From Planctomycetota bacterium (GTDB lineage: Bacteria; Planctomycetota; Phycisphaerae; Phycisphaerales; UBA1924): a stretch of 64,000 nt of DNA. The stretch's first letter is position 1; each line of letters starts with the position of its first letter. The translations under genes and the position numbers were made by a program. Location: NCBI GenBank assembly GCA_030950285.1, contig JAUZRR010000007.1, forward strand, positions 62,001 to 126,000. The letters run 5' to 3'. Positions 1-7,820 of this stretch are shown one piece after another. The notes under the pieces are model-generated. The model did not search any database. It saw only the letters and a program-made list of their open reading frames with translations, and was not told where the DNA came from.

Positions 1-519
1 TGGGCGGTGTGTCGGCGTGCGCCCAACAAGCCGGCGGGGGTGATCAAGCGGCCGATCATCGAAGAGGTCAAGCGGGTGGACAAGTACACGTCGACGAAGA
101 CGGCTCGGATCGGGCGATCGGGCAAGCCGGCGTTGACGGCGTACCGGGTGCTCGAGGAGTCGGTCTCGGGGTGCCTGGTCGAGGCAAGGCCGGTGACGGG
201 GCGGCTGCACCAGGTGCGGGCGCATCTGGATTCGATCTCGGCGACGGTTTTGGGCGATGAGTTTTACGGGCCTGATATTGCGCGGCGGGCTTCGTCGCGG
301 CTTGCGCTGCACGCGCATCGGCTGGTGTTCAACCACCCGTTGACCGGCGAGACGATCGATACCCGCTCGGCGTTCCCGAAGGATCTGCGGTCGCTCTTGA
401 ATCGGATGCACCTGCACCTGCCGGGGGCTGTGGGAGCGGTGTCAGGTGGGGTATCGGGTGGGGTGTCAGAGGACGCTGAGAAACTCGCGGGCGAGGCCGT
501 CGGCGACGAGGAAGCCTGA
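1..519 (+). CDS. RluA-family pseudouridine synthase, C-terminal part (5' end outside window)
   Basis: The reading frame is open from base 1, so the gene begins upstream and only its last 172 residues are visible. They carry the C-terminal signatures of RluA-type rRNA/tRNA pseudouridine synthases: GRLHQVRAHL, a short acidic stretch with LGDEFYG, and LHAHRLVFNHP near the end of the fold. The catalytic HRLD-type motif would lie before the window, so the exact RNA target cannot be told. The last ~25 residues are low-complexity Gly/Val/Ser (GAVGAVSGGVSGGVS). The 3' end overlaps the convergent hemW gene by 54 bp. Confidence 0.85.
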   Translation, partial: WAVCRRAPNKPAGVIKRPIIEEVKRVDKYTSTKTARIGRSGKPALTAYRVLEESVSGCLVEARPVTGRLHQVRAHLDSISATVLGDEFYGPDIARRASSRLALHAHRLVFNHPLTGETIDTRSAFPKDLRSLLNRMHLHLPGAVGAVSGGVSGGVSEDAEKLAGEAVGDEEA

Positions 520-1713
520 ATCGGTGGGGCGGAGGCGGCTGTCGCTTTCTTGGAGACAGCCTCGGGCGAGCTGGTCGGCTGCGACGCGGCGGACGGCGTT
601 GGCGGTGGGTTCGTTTGTATTTTCGAGGAGCTGGTCGAGGTCGATTCCTTCGCGGAGTCGGACGGCGGTCATGAGTTGTTCGCTGAGGAGGCGGCTTGGG
701 TCTGGGGGTTCCAGGTCGATGGCGCGGGGGTGGCCGTTGTCGTTCTGGTGGAGGTAGTCGTCGAGTCGGGGCTGGTTTTTCCAGCGCCAGCCGCCGCCTT
801 GGGGGTCGAGGAGGTGGCTGCTGGCACTCGGCCCGGCGGCGAGCCAGGACGATTGACTCCAGTAGGCGAGGTTGTGGGCGCACTCGTGTCCTGGCGCGGC
901 GAAGTTGGAGACTTCGTAGCGGTCGAGCCCTGCGTCGGCGCAGCGTTTGACGGTGTGTTCGTACATGTCGGCTTCGAGGTCGTCGTCGGTGGGGGTGAAG
1001 TCGCCGCGCTTGAGGCGGGCGGTCATCGCGGTGTTGGGCTCGTAGGTGAGCGCGTAGCAGGAGAGGTGGGTGGTGCCGAGGGTGAGGGCGGTGGCGAGGT
1101 CGGCGTCCCACTCCGGGAGGGTCTGGCCGGGGATCGCGAAGATGAGATCGACGCTGGTGCGCTCGATGCCGGCGGTTTTTGCGAGGGCGACTGCGCGCGG
1201 GACGCTCTTGGGGTCGTGCCAGCGTTCGAGGGTTTTGAGGTGGCGTGGGTTGAAGGACTGCGCGCCCATGCTGAGGCGGTTGACGCCTCCTGCGCGGAGG
1301 ATGTCGAAGAGCTCGGGTGAGGCGGTTTCGGGGTTGCACTCGACGCTGAACTCGGCGTCGTTGGCGTGGATGGCTGCGAGGTTGAAGTGGTCGTCGAGGG
1401 TGCGGAGGAGTTGTGTCCAGAGGGCGGGTTGCAGGAGGGTGGGGGTGCCGCCGCCGATGAAAATGGTGCGGAGGGGTTGGTTCTGGGTGAGAGGGGCGAG
1501 TGCGGCGAGTTCCTGGCCGAGTCGGTCGGTGAATGGTTGCTGGCGGTCCCGGGTATCGACGAGGCTGTAGAAATCGCAGTAGTGGCACTTGTGGAAGCAG
1601 AAGGGGATGTGGATATAGAGGCAGCGTACTGGGGAGAGTTCGGGGTCGTCGAGGAGTTGTCGGACGATGGGTGCGGTGGAGGTGCTTTTGAGTTGCTGGA
1701 GGGGTGTGGTCAC
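466..1713 (-). CDS. hemW: Radical SAM heme chaperone HemW-like protein
   Basis: This 415-residue protein has the radical-SAM cluster signature CX3CX2C (Cys39, Cys43, Cys46 in PFCFHKCHYC), then IGGGTPTLL at ~86-94 (SAM binding) and SMGAQSF further on, the usual order in the HemW/HemN family. Length and the compact N-terminus fit HemW, a heme-trafficking chaperone, better than true coproporphyrinogen dehydrogenase HemN, which is longer and has extra N-terminal residues. The start is GTG with no Shine-Dalgarno sequence; a TAGCCT hexamer lies only 3 nt upstream, so a slightly different start is possible. It is convergent with the pseudouridine synthase and overlaps its end. Confidence 0.88.
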   Translation of the reverse strand: MTTPLQQLKSTSTAPIVRQLLDDPELSPVRCLYIHIPFCFHKCHYCDFYSLVDTRDRQQPFTDRLGQELAALAPLTQNQPLRTIFIGGGTPTLLQPALWTQLLRTLDDHFNLAAIHANDAEFSVECNPETASPELFDILRAGGVNRLSMGAQSFNPRHLKTLERWHDPKSVPRAVALAKTAGIERTSVDLIFAIPGQTLPEWDADLATALTLGTTHLSCYALTYEPNTAMTARLKRGDFTPTDDDLEADMYEHTVKRCADAGLDRYEVSNFAAPGHECAHNLAYWSQSSWLAAGPSASSHLLDPQGGGWRWKNQPRLDDYLHQNDNGHPRAIDLEPPDPSRLLSEQLMTAVRLREGIDLDQLLENTNEPTANAVRRVAADQLARGCLQESDSRLRPTDSGFLVADGLAREFLSVL

Positions 1714-1846
1714 ACTAGGCTATCCTGTGGCGCGGCCGGGCTTTCCGGGCGGTCTGGATGGAGTCGGTGACGCAGAGGATGCGTCGCTGGCAGAGTGGAC
1801 CCGACGACCGGTTCTTAAGCCGGGCAGGAAAGGATAGTGTGCTCGA

Positions 1847-2308
1847 GTGGATTCGGCCCTTGTTCATGTGCGTTCGGACGGCAAGCAGCAGGCTGTGCCT
1901 CTCAAGCCCGGGAAGATTCTGATTGGTCGTCATGACGACTGCCAGATCCGGATCCCCGCGGCAAATGTTTCGCGACACCACTGCGAGGTGGTGAGCGGGG
2001 GCTCTGGGGTGCGGATCCGTGACCTGGGCTCGAGCAACGGGACGTATGTCAACGGGCACAAGGTCGATGATGTGGAGCTGTCGCCGGGGGACGTGATCGA
2101 GATCGGGACGTTGCTGTTTGTGGTGCGGATCGACGGCAACCCGGCGGTGATCGATCCCGAGGCGTTGAGCCAGCATGTGAAGTCGGCGGGTTCTGCTGTG
2201 GCGGACGCGGTGACGGCGAAGCGGCCGCTGGGGAACGACGACTCGAGCGTTGATTTTGATTTTGACTTTGATTTGTCGGATGACGACGACGATCAGCCGG
2301 CGCTGTAG
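1847..2308 (+). CDS. FHA-domain protein
   Basis: This 153-residue protein consists of one forkhead-associated domain followed by an acidic tail. Diagnostic FHA residues are visible: the GR in ILIGRHDDC (~24-32), SRHHCEV (~42-48), and DLGSSNGTYVNG (~59-70), which bind phosphothreonine peptides. The C-terminus ends in an Asp/Phe repeat and DDDDD. It probably acts as a soluble phospho-dependent adaptor, although no Ser/Thr kinase is adjacent. GTG was chosen as start because CAGGAAAGGA lies ~12 nt upstream and MDSALVHVRSDG leads directly into the fold. Confidence 0.85.
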   Translation: MDSALVHVRSDGKQQAVPLKPGKILIGRHDDCQIRIPAANVSRHHCEVVSGGSGVRIRDLGSSNGTYVNGHKVDDVELSPGDVIEIGTLLFVVRIDGNPAVIDPEALSQHVKSAGSAVADAVTAKRPLGNDDSSVDFDFDFDLSDDDDDQPAL

Positions 2309-2492
2309 GGCGCGGGCGTGAGTTTGATTTGAGCCGCAGGAAACTGGCTGTTTGCGGCCTCGAGCTTGCGCTTGGGGCTCGTCGAGAGGCCCGAGATATT
2401 TTCACAAGGTGTCTGAGGGGTCTTCGGCGGGGGCCGTGCTTTGGTGCGGAGTCGTCGAAGATTCGGACCGCGGCACTTTGCGGGTGGTGCGG

Positions 2493-2520
2493 TGTCCCCT
2501 CGCTTGCGCGAGGGGCTCTA
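2493..2520 (+). repeat. Palindromic repeat, type A, single forward copy
   Basis: The core is CCCCTCGCTTGCGCGAGGGG flanked by TGT and CTCTA. It lies between the convergent FHA and zinc-ribbon genes, where the hairpin could end transcription from both sides. A degenerate relative with the same CTTGCGCTT-GGGCTC pattern lies at about 2358-2381. The rest of the 2309-2548 gap shows no gene. Confidence 0.85.
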
Positions 2521-2548
2521 TGGGGAGATGGCCGCGAGTCGGGACGCT

Positions 2549-2737
2549 CTAGGCGGGCTTGTTGGCAGCGGGTGCGTTGCTGGTGCTCGCGTCTTTGCCG
2601 GTGCCGGGTTTGTCGGGGATGCGGATGGTGGTGGAGCATCCCTTGCAGCGGACGGTTTTGCCTCGGGCGCTGGTGGGGACACCGAGCACCTTTCGGCAGA
2701 GCAGGTTGGGACACATGATTCGGATCGTTTCTTCCAT
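2549..2737 (-). CDS. Small planctomycete-type zinc-ribbon protein
   Basis: This is a 62-residue protein. Residues 5-41 form a minimal zinc ribbon: MCPNLLCRKVLGVP then GKTVRCKGCSTTIRIP, giving two C-x(2-4)-C pairs (Cys9/Cys14 and Cys31/Cys34). The pattern CxxCxKxLxVPxxxxGKxVxCxxC is frequent as an N-terminal module in planctomycete proteins; here it stands almost alone with a Ala/Asn/Ser-rich tail. The start is supported by GGGAG ~9 nt upstream of the ATG; a longer upstream reading frame looks non-coding. The ligand is presumably zinc; the role is unknown. Confidence 0.65.
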   Translation of the reverse strand: MEETIRIMCPNLLCRKVLGVPTSARGKTVRCKGCSTTIRIPDKPGTGKDASTSNAPAANKPA

Positions 2738-2975
2738 CGGTTCACACTCCCGGTGCCTCCATGAGATCGGCCCTGGGGTGTTGTGGCGTGAGCCTGACCT
2801 GCGCAGCGGGACCAAGCGGTAGGCGTGGATGGCGGATCGTGCGGTTTGTGCGGCAGTTCCGGTGCTATCGGACGCCGCTATCCTTGGCTGTTGCGGGGCT
2901 GGTTGCGGGCTTTCCACCGGGTGTGGGTGCCCGGGGGTGTGGTGTGCGGGGGTCGCGCGAAAGGGATCGGCAGCG

Positions 2976-4352
2976 ATGAGCGAAACAGACAGATCGACCG
3001 AGGCTGGCACGTGTACCGCGGTGGTCGGGTTGCAGTGGGGGGACGAGGGCAAGGGGAAGATCGTCGACCTGCTGGCGGCCGATCACGACGCGGTGGTGCG
3101 GTACAACGGCGGGGCGAACGCCGGGCACACGGTGGTTGTGGGCAGTGAGAAGTATGCGCTGCACCTGGTGCCTTCGGGGATTTTGTACCCCGGCGTGCTG
3201 GCGGTGGTGGGCAACGGGGTGGTGGTCGATCCCGAGAAGCTGCTCGAAGAGATCGACGGGCTCGAGGCGCGGGGGGTGTGTACGAAGTCGCTGGTGGTGT
3301 CGAGCCGGGCGCATGTGGTGGCGCCGTACCACAAGCTCGAGGACGAGGTGCGGGAGCGGCTGCTGAGTCGTGGGGGCGGTGGGGGTGGTGGGGGTGGTGG
3401 GGGTGGTGGGGGTGGGGTCGCGATCGGGACGACCAAGCGGGGGATCGGGCCTTGCTATGCGGACAAGGCGCAGCGGTCGAGCGCGATCCGGGTCGGGGAC
3501 TTGCTGCGGCCGGACGTATTGCGGGAGAAGCTCGAGACGGCGTGCCGGTTCAAGCGGACGCGGCTTGTGGATATCGAACTCGGGGACGATCTGGACCCGG
3601 CGATTTTGACCGAACGGCTTGCGGCGGTGGGGGAGCGGTTGCGGCCTCGGGTGACGGACACGACGTATCTGTTGCACGACTTGCTGGGTGAGGGCAAGCG
3701 GATTCTCTTTGAGGGCGGCAACGCGACGCTGCTGGATGTGGACCACGGGACGTACCCGTTTGTGACCAGCTCGAACTGCACAGCACTCGGCATCTCGACG
3801 GGGACGGGGGTGCCGGGGCGTCGGCTGGACCGGGTGGTGGGGATCATGAAGGCGTATTCGACGCGGGTGGGTGCGGGCCCGATGCCGACGGAGCTGGAGG
3901 ACGCGACGGGGGAGCTGTTGCGCGCGCGGGGGAACGAGTATGGGACGACGACGGGGCGTCCCCGGCGGTGCGGGTGGCTCGACCTGGTGGCGGCACGGTA
4001 TTCGGTGATGATCAACGGCGTGACGGAGGTCGCGCTGATGTTGTTTGATGTGCTGGCGGGGTTTGAGGAGCTGAAGATTTGTACGGCGTATGAGGTCGCG
4101 GGCGTGGGGGGTGCGGACGGCGCGGCGGGGGAACGGACGGCGCGGTTTTTGCCTGACGCCGTGGAGCTTGAACGGGTGACGCCGGTGTATGAGACGCTGG
4201 CGGGGTTTGGGGAGGAGATCACCGGGGCGAAGAAGTGGGCGGATTTGCCGACGAAGGCGCGGGGGTATGTGGAGTTTGTGGAGGCGTTTTTGGGGGTGCC
4301 GGTGACGATTGTGAGTGTCGGGCCTGGGCGTGAGCAGACGTTGGTGGGGTGA
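2976..4352 (+). CDS. purA: Adenylosuccinate synthetase
   Basis: This 458-residue cytosolic enzyme joins IMP and aspartate with GTP to give adenylosuccinate, the first AMP-specific step of purine synthesis. Visible motifs: QWGDEGKGK (20-28, with the catalytic Asp23), NGGANAGHT (44-52, catalytic His51), GIGPCYADK, HGTYPFVTSSN, TRVGAGPMPTE and GTTTGRPRRCGW. Two oddities: residues 133-147 are fifteen consecutive glycines from a GGT/GGG microsatellite, inserted before the AIGTT loop; and the normal FEGAQGT motif reads FEGGNAT (245-251), so the usual Gln is Asn. The start ATG at 2976 has AAAGGGA upstream. A terminator-like hairpin follows. Confidence 0.95.
   Translation: MSETDRSTEAGTCTAVVGLQWGDEGKGKIVDLLAADHDAVVRYNGGANAGHTVVVGSEKYALHLVPSGILYPGVLAVVGNGVVVDPEKLLEEIDGLEARGVCTKSLVVSSRAHVVAPYHKLEDEVRERLLSRGGGGGGGGGGGGGGGVAIGTTKRGIGPCYADKAQRSSAIRVGDLLRPDVLREKLETACRFKRTRLVDIELGDDLDPAILTERLAAVGERLRPRVTDTTYLLHDLLGEGKRILFEGGNATLLDVDHGTYPFVTSSNCTALGISTGTGVPGRRLDRVVGIMKAYSTRVGAGPMPTELEDATGELLRARGNEYGTTTGRPRRCGWLDLVAARYSVMINGVTEVALMLFDVLAGFEELKICTAYEVAGVGGADGAAGERTARFLPDAVELERVTPVYETLAGFGEEITGAKKWADLPTKARGYVEFVEAFLGVPVTIVSVGPGREQTLVG
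3372..3416 (+). repeat. GGT/GGG microsatellite encoding 15 glycines in purA
   Basis: This run of 6-9 bp units of the form GGGGGTGGT is translated in frame as Gly133-Gly147. The composition is extreme even for this G-rich strand, and the run can form G-quadruplexes. It suggests replication slippage within a surface loop. Confidence 0.9.
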
Positions 4353-4369
4353 GGGTGATGGAGGGGGAA

Positions 4370-4398
4370 GCCCACGCTTGCGCGTTGGGCCTCTTTTT
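4370..4398 (+). terminator. Hairpin with T-run after purA (type C palindrome)
   Basis: GCCCACGC-TTG-CGCGTTGGGC forms a GC-rich stem-loop followed by CTCTTTTT, typical of a Rho-independent terminator. It sits 17 bp after the purA stop and before the convergent membrane-protein gene. The same hairpin recurs at 5517, so it is a dispersed palindrome doing terminator duty. Confidence 0.7.
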
Positions 4399-4419
4399 GA
4401 GTGGTGGGATTGTCTTTTG

Positions 4420-5436
4420 CTAAGAGGGAAGACCTGATCGCGGCAGGCGCCACGAGGAGCCGCATTCGGGACACATGGTGCAGCCTTCGGTGTTGGGGGG
4501 GATACATTCGAGGAGTTCCCAGCAGGATGGACAGAGGCTTTGAGCCAGTGTTTCGTGCTCGATGGTCGTGAGGCTGACCCACAGTTCGCCACGGCGAAAC
4601 AAGAGGCCGGCGAAGAGCAATGCTGCCATCAAAGGGATGATTGCATAGACCCACCATGGTGTCCCGGCTGGGTTGAGCAGGCCGTAGGCGAGCGTGCACA
4701 CAAAGGCTCCCGCGCCGAGGACAATCAGGCCGATTGACAGCAACGCCCCCCTGCCCGAAACACGGCTGTAAACTGCCTTGGAGGCCCGTTGGCATCGGGT
4801 TTCATAGGCATCGCCCGGTTTCTTCTTGGAAGGACGATACAGAACAAGGCTTGCGGGACGACCCCGGTGGTCCAGGGTGAGTGATGTTTTGGGAAACTGG
4901 AGCACCTGGACGAGCTTGCTGCGAGTTGCCTGTCGTGCCTGGGGGTTGCCGGGAGCTTCGGCTGCTCGCAGCCTGTCAGCCCGCCACGCTGCACCGCACT
5001 CCGGGCAGGTGATGAACCCCTGGGCATCTTCTTCAATATCGACCAGCTTGTATCGGCACGCTGGACAGCGCCCGTTGCGAACGGCCTGATGGATGCACTC
5101 GTACCCCCGGCTGGCGAAGAACGGCGTCAAGAGAGACTCGGTCGTCACAAAGGACACCCCCGCGATCACAAACAGGACGAGCGGAACCACAAACCAGAAA
5201 GAAAGGCGTAACGCAAGGGCCACGAAGGTGATGATGCCCAGGGCAAGTATCCCCCACACGCTGTTCATGATCTCGTGGTGCCCGTCGAGGAGTCGGTCCC
5301 AGGGGTCGTCCTTTTCTCTCGCGGGGTCGTCGGTTTCGTCCTCATCGTCACCAAGCCCGAACACATCGCGGAACCGAAATGGGCGGCCGCGATCGTCGGT
5401 GAAGGGTTGAAGATGGATCTGAAAACCGCGGAGCAT
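4420..5436 (-). CDS. Membrane protein with two zinc-ribbon segments
   Basis: This is a 338-residue protein of unknown function. The order is an acidic N-terminus, two membrane segments at ~60-105, a cytosolic cysteine cluster (CPACRY ... CPECGAAW, ~125-155), a basic linker, two more membrane segments (~235-285) and a second cysteine cluster (CPSCWEL ... CMCPECGSSW) near the C-terminus. The two CxxC pairs in each cluster look like zinc ribbons facing the cytoplasm. The ATG at 5436 was chosen because upstream codons are translated palindromic repeat and because TACCCT lies 6 nt upstream of it. I do not recognise a family. Confidence 0.7.
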   Translation of the reverse strand: MLRGFQIHLQPFTDDRGRPFRFRDVFGLGDDEDETDDPAREKDDPWDRLLDGHHEIMNSVWGILALGIITFVALALRLSFWFVVPLVLFVIAGVSFVTTESLLTPFFASRGYECIHQAVRNGRCPACRYKLVDIEEDAQGFITCPECGAAWRADRLRAAEAPGNPQARQATRSKLVQVLQFPKTSLTLDHRGRPASLVLYRPSKKKPGDAYETRCQRASKAVYSRVSGRGALLSIGLIVLGAGAFVCTLAYGLLNPAGTPWWVYAIIPLMAALLFAGLLFRRGELWVSLTTIEHETLAQSLCPSCWELLECIPPNTEGCTMCPECGSSWRLPRSGLPS

Positions 5437-5442
5437 GGTGTG

Positions 5443-5448
5443 AGGGTA
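5443..5448 (-). promoter_or_regulatory. Putative -10 box TACCCT, leaderless start
   Basis: The minus-strand hexamer TACCCT ends 6 nt before the ATG of the zinc-ribbon membrane protein gene, with no Shine-Dalgarno sequence between them. Confidence 0.35.
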
Positions 5449-5508
5449 ACGTGCTTGCTTGGTTCCGGCGGAGGCAGGGGCTTGTGCGTTGGGGTGGTGT
5501 TGCCGGTT

Positions 5509-5575
5509 GGGGGAAAGCCCACGTTTGCGCGTTGGGCCTCTTTTGGAGCGCTCCTCGCTTGCGCTTCGGGCTCTG
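5509..5575 (+). repeat. Two abutting palindromic repeats (types C and B)
   Basis: A type C copy (GCCCACGTTTGCGCGTTGGG with CTCTTTT, 5517-5545) is followed at once by a type B copy (CTCCTCGCTTGCGCTTCGGG, 5551-5570). The cluster fills the gap between two divergent genes just upstream of the aroC promoter-like hexamer. Confidence 0.75.
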
Positions 5576-5576
5576 A

Positions 5577-5582
5577 TATCCT
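5577..5582 (+). promoter_or_regulatory. Putative extended -10 box TGATATCCT for aroC
   Basis: TATCCT, preceded by TGA (extended -10 type), ends 6 nt before the aroC ATG. There is no Shine-Dalgarno sequence, so a leaderless mRNA is likely. Confidence 0.45.
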
Positions 5583-5588
5583 TCCGAC

Positions 5589-6782
5589 ATGGCACAACTT
5601 TCGTATCAGACGGCGGGGGAATCGCACGGGCCGGGGCTTGTGACCATTGTCACGGGGTTGCCGGCGGGGGTGGTGTTGGATGAGGAGCTCATCAACCGGG
5701 AGATGAGCCGACGGCAGGGGGGGTATGGGCGCGGGGGGCGGCAGCGGATCGAGACCGACCGAGTCGAGTTTCTCACCGGGGTGCGGCGGGGGCGGAGCAT
5801 CGGGTCGCCGTTGACGATGCTGGTCAGGAACAAGGACTCGCGGCTGGATGATCTGGAGCGGACGCCGCCGGTGTATCGGCCGCGGCCGGGGCACGCGGAC
5901 CTGGCCGGGAGCATCAAGTGGCTGACGACGGATTGCCGGGAGACGTTGGAGCGGGCCAGCGCGCGGGAGACTGCGGCGCGGACGGCTGCGGGGGCGGTGG
6001 CGCGGTGTCTGTTGCGGGAGTTTGCGGTCGAAGTTTTCGGGTTTGTGCGGCAGATCGGGGAACACGCGACCGGCGCGGAAGTGACGGCTGACAACCGGGG
6101 GGCAATGCTCGCGGCCCGCGACGCGAGCGAGACGTACTGCCCGGACGCGGCGGCGACCGAGAAGCAGTGCGCCGCAATCCGGCAGGCGAAGATCGACAAG
6201 GACACGGTGGGCGGGCTGGTCGAGGCGCATGTGTTTGGGTGCGTGCCCGGGGTGGGGTCGAGCATGGACTGGCGGACCAAGCTGGACGCGCGGCTGGCGT
6301 ATGCGGTGATGGGGATTCAGGCGTTCAAGGCTGTGGAGATCGGGCTTGGTGTGGGGTGCGCTTCGCGGCGGGGGTCTGAAGTGCACGATCCGATCTTCTT
6401 TGACGCGGCGCAGCGGGGGACGGCGACGCTCGGGTTTGTGCGGACGAGTAACAATGCAGGCGGGACGGAGGGGGGGATGACCAACGGGCAGCCGGTGGTG
6501 GTGCGTGGGACGATGAAGCCGATCTCGACGCTTTTGCGTGGGTTGCCGAGTGTTGACCTGAACACGAAGGAGGCGGACGAGAGCCAGTACGAACGGAGCG
6601 ATGTGTGCGCGGTGAGCGCAGCAAGCGTGGTGATGGAGAACGTGGTGGCGTTCGAGATCGCAAGGGGGTATTGCGAGAAGTTTGGCGGGGATTCGGTGAC
6701 GGAGATGGGGATGAACTACGACACGTTTTTGAAGCTGGCGCGGAGCTTGCCGTTGGAGCCGCCGGAGGTGACGATCGCGTGA
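5589..6782 (+). CDS. aroC: Chorismate synthase
   Basis: This 397-residue FMN-dependent lyase converts EPSP to chorismate, the last step of the shikimate pathway. It starts with the family N-terminus and GESHGPG (11-17); further signatures are RRQGGYGRGGRQ, RPGHADL (~98-104), RASARETAARTAAGAVA, and NNAGGTEGGMTNGQP with the RGTMKPISTL segment near residue 300. Length is normal. The ATG is placed by homology to the family start (MAQLSYQTAGESHG) and by the adjacent TATCCT box. The gene ends in a long perfect hairpin shared with the convergent aat gene. Confidence 0.95.
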   Translation: MAQLSYQTAGESHGPGLVTIVTGLPAGVVLDEELINREMSRRQGGYGRGGRQRIETDRVEFLTGVRRGRSIGSPLTMLVRNKDSRLDDLERTPPVYRPRPGHADLAGSIKWLTTDCRETLERASARETAARTAAGAVARCLLREFAVEVFGFVRQIGEHATGAEVTADNRGAMLAARDASETYCPDAAATEKQCAAIRQAKIDKDTVGGLVEAHVFGCVPGVGSSMDWRTKLDARLAYAVMGIQAFKAVEIGLGVGCASRRGSEVHDPIFFDAAQRGTATLGFVRTSNNAGGTEGGMTNGQPVVVRGTMKPISTLLRGLPSVDLNTKEADESQYERSDVCAVSAASVVMENVVAFEIARGYCEKFGGDSVTEMGMNYDTFLKLARSLPLEPPEVTIA

Positions 6783-6805
6783 GGTGGGGGGGTGGGGGTG
6801 ACAAA

Positions 6806-6856
6806 GAGCCCTAAGCGTGAGCGCCGGGTTTGGCCCGGCGCTGACGCTTAGGGCTC
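6806..6856. terminator. Long near-perfect hairpin between aroC and aat
   Basis: The arms 6806-6828 and 6834-6856 pair in 22 of 23 positions around a 5-nt loop (TTTGG). The right arm overlaps the stop codon of aat. There is no long T-run, so it may act as a bidirectional terminator or be another mobile palindrome (its arms contain TAAGCGTGAGCGCCGGG). Confidence 0.75.
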
Positions 6857-7649
6857 ATGAGTTGGGCGGTTGGTTTGGTGTGCGTGTGCCCCAGGGGCGG
6901 GGTTGGTCTCGTGAGGCGAGAAGGATTTGGTTGTAGGTATCGCGGTCGATTTCTTCGCAGCCGAACTGGGCGAGGTGTTGGCTGTGCATCTGGGTGTCGA
7001 GGATGGTGAAGCCTTGGTCGCGGAGGTGGAGGATGGTGCGTGCGAGGCAGACTTTGCTTGCGTCGCGGCCGCCGAGGTCGGGGCGGCTGAACATGGCTTC
7101 GCCGCAGAAGATGGAGCCGATGCACAGGCCGTAGAGCCCGCCGACGAGGGTGCGGCGGTTGGTGTGGTCGAAGAGGATCGCGTCGGGGTTGGGGGAGGCC
7201 GAAGCCGACGCTTCGCAAGGCTCAGCGGCGGCGTCCGGGGCGCGGGTGGCGGATGCGGGCGTCTGCGTGTTTGGCAGCCATGCTTCGACCGAGTGTGCGA
7301 GGCCGGCGGTGTGGAGTGCTTCGAAGATGGCGATGATGTGTGGGTCGATCCAGCTGCCCGGGCGGCGGGGGTCGGCGCAGGCGCGGATGACTCGTGAGAA
7401 CGCGGCGTCGGTGGTGACCTCGAAGCGGAGGGAGCGGATGGTGCGCATGAGGCGGCGGGGGATGTGGTAGGCGGGGGGGTCGATGCGGATGATGCCTCGG
7501 GGGTCGGTTTCGTACCAGGTGGGGGTTGGGGCGGGGGTGGGGGTGGGGCCGGGTGTTGGGGCGGCCATGAGGAACGCGCCCTGGCGGTAGCCATCCAGGA
7601 CGGCTTGGAGGGGTGGGGGGAGATCGGCGTGTGGTGCGGGGGCGGGCAT
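6855..7649 (-). CDS. aat: Leucyl/phenylalanyl-tRNA-protein transferase
   Basis: This 264-residue cytosolic enzyme of the bacterial N-degron pathway adds Leu or Phe to proteins with N-terminal Arg/Lys. Family motifs: GYRQGAFLM near the N-terminus, WYETDPRGII, FEVTTDAAFSRVIRACA, SWIDPHIIAIF, HSVEAW, LVGGLYGLCIGSIFCGE and EAMFSRP followed by ASKVCLA. Compared with the usual protein, the aromatic FPWF-type segment is replaced by a Pro/Thr repeat (PTPGPTPTPAPTPT, ~31-44), and ~40 low-complexity residues are inserted between the HSVEAW and VGGLYG strands. Its 3' end lies in the long hairpin shared with aroC. Confidence 0.9.
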   Translation of the reverse strand: MPAPAPHADLPPPLQAVLDGYRQGAFLMAAPTPGPTPTPAPTPTWYETDPRGIIRIDPPAYHIPRRLMRTIRSLRFEVTTDAAFSRVIRACADPRRPGSWIDPHIIAIFEALHTAGLAHSVEAWLPNTQTPASATRAPDAAAEPCEASASASPNPDAILFDHTNRRTLVGGLYGLCIGSIFCGEAMFSRPDLGGRDASKVCLARTILHLRDQGFTILDTQMHSQHLAQFGCEEIDRDTYNQILLASRDQPRPWGTRTPNQPPNS

Positions 7650-7657
7650 GTTGTCGG

Positions 7658-7663
7658 ACTTTA
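7658..7663 (-). promoter_or_regulatory. Putative -10 box TAAAGT for aat
   Basis: The minus-strand hexamer ends 8 nt before the aat ATG, and no Shine-Dalgarno sequence is present. Confidence 0.3.
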
Positions 7664-7725
7664 TGCGGGTCCGGGTTGTTTTCGTACGCTTGGGACTCGA
7701 TGGGGTTGTTGTGGCGGGCGGAGGA

Positions 7726-7770
7726 GGAGAAAGGCACCCTCCCCCCGGCCCCCTCCCGAGGGGAGGGGGA
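7726..7770 (+). repeat. C-rich dispersed repeat, copy 1
   Basis: GAGAAAGGCACCCTCCCCCC followed by a palindromic CCCCTCCCGAGGGGAGGGGG block. A second copy with the same first 20 bases is at 33722-33771. Confidence 0.75.
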
Positions 7771-7820
7771 GGGGGAGGGGAAGGAAGAGAGGAGGGTGGT
7801 GGAGAGAGGTGGGGTCGTTA

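Noticed and set aside
1775-1840. tRNA-like stretch upstream of the FHA gene (CCGGTTCTTAAGCCGG hairpin and GGCAGAGTGG)
   Set aside because: The anticodon-like stem has a 6-nt loop, there is no pairing acceptor stem and no GTTCRA T-loop, so it is not a tRNA.
2829-2975. Longer PurA start giving 49 extra residues
   Set aside because: The extension is Cys/Gly-rich with no PurA similarity; ATG 2976 has a Shine-Dalgarno sequence.
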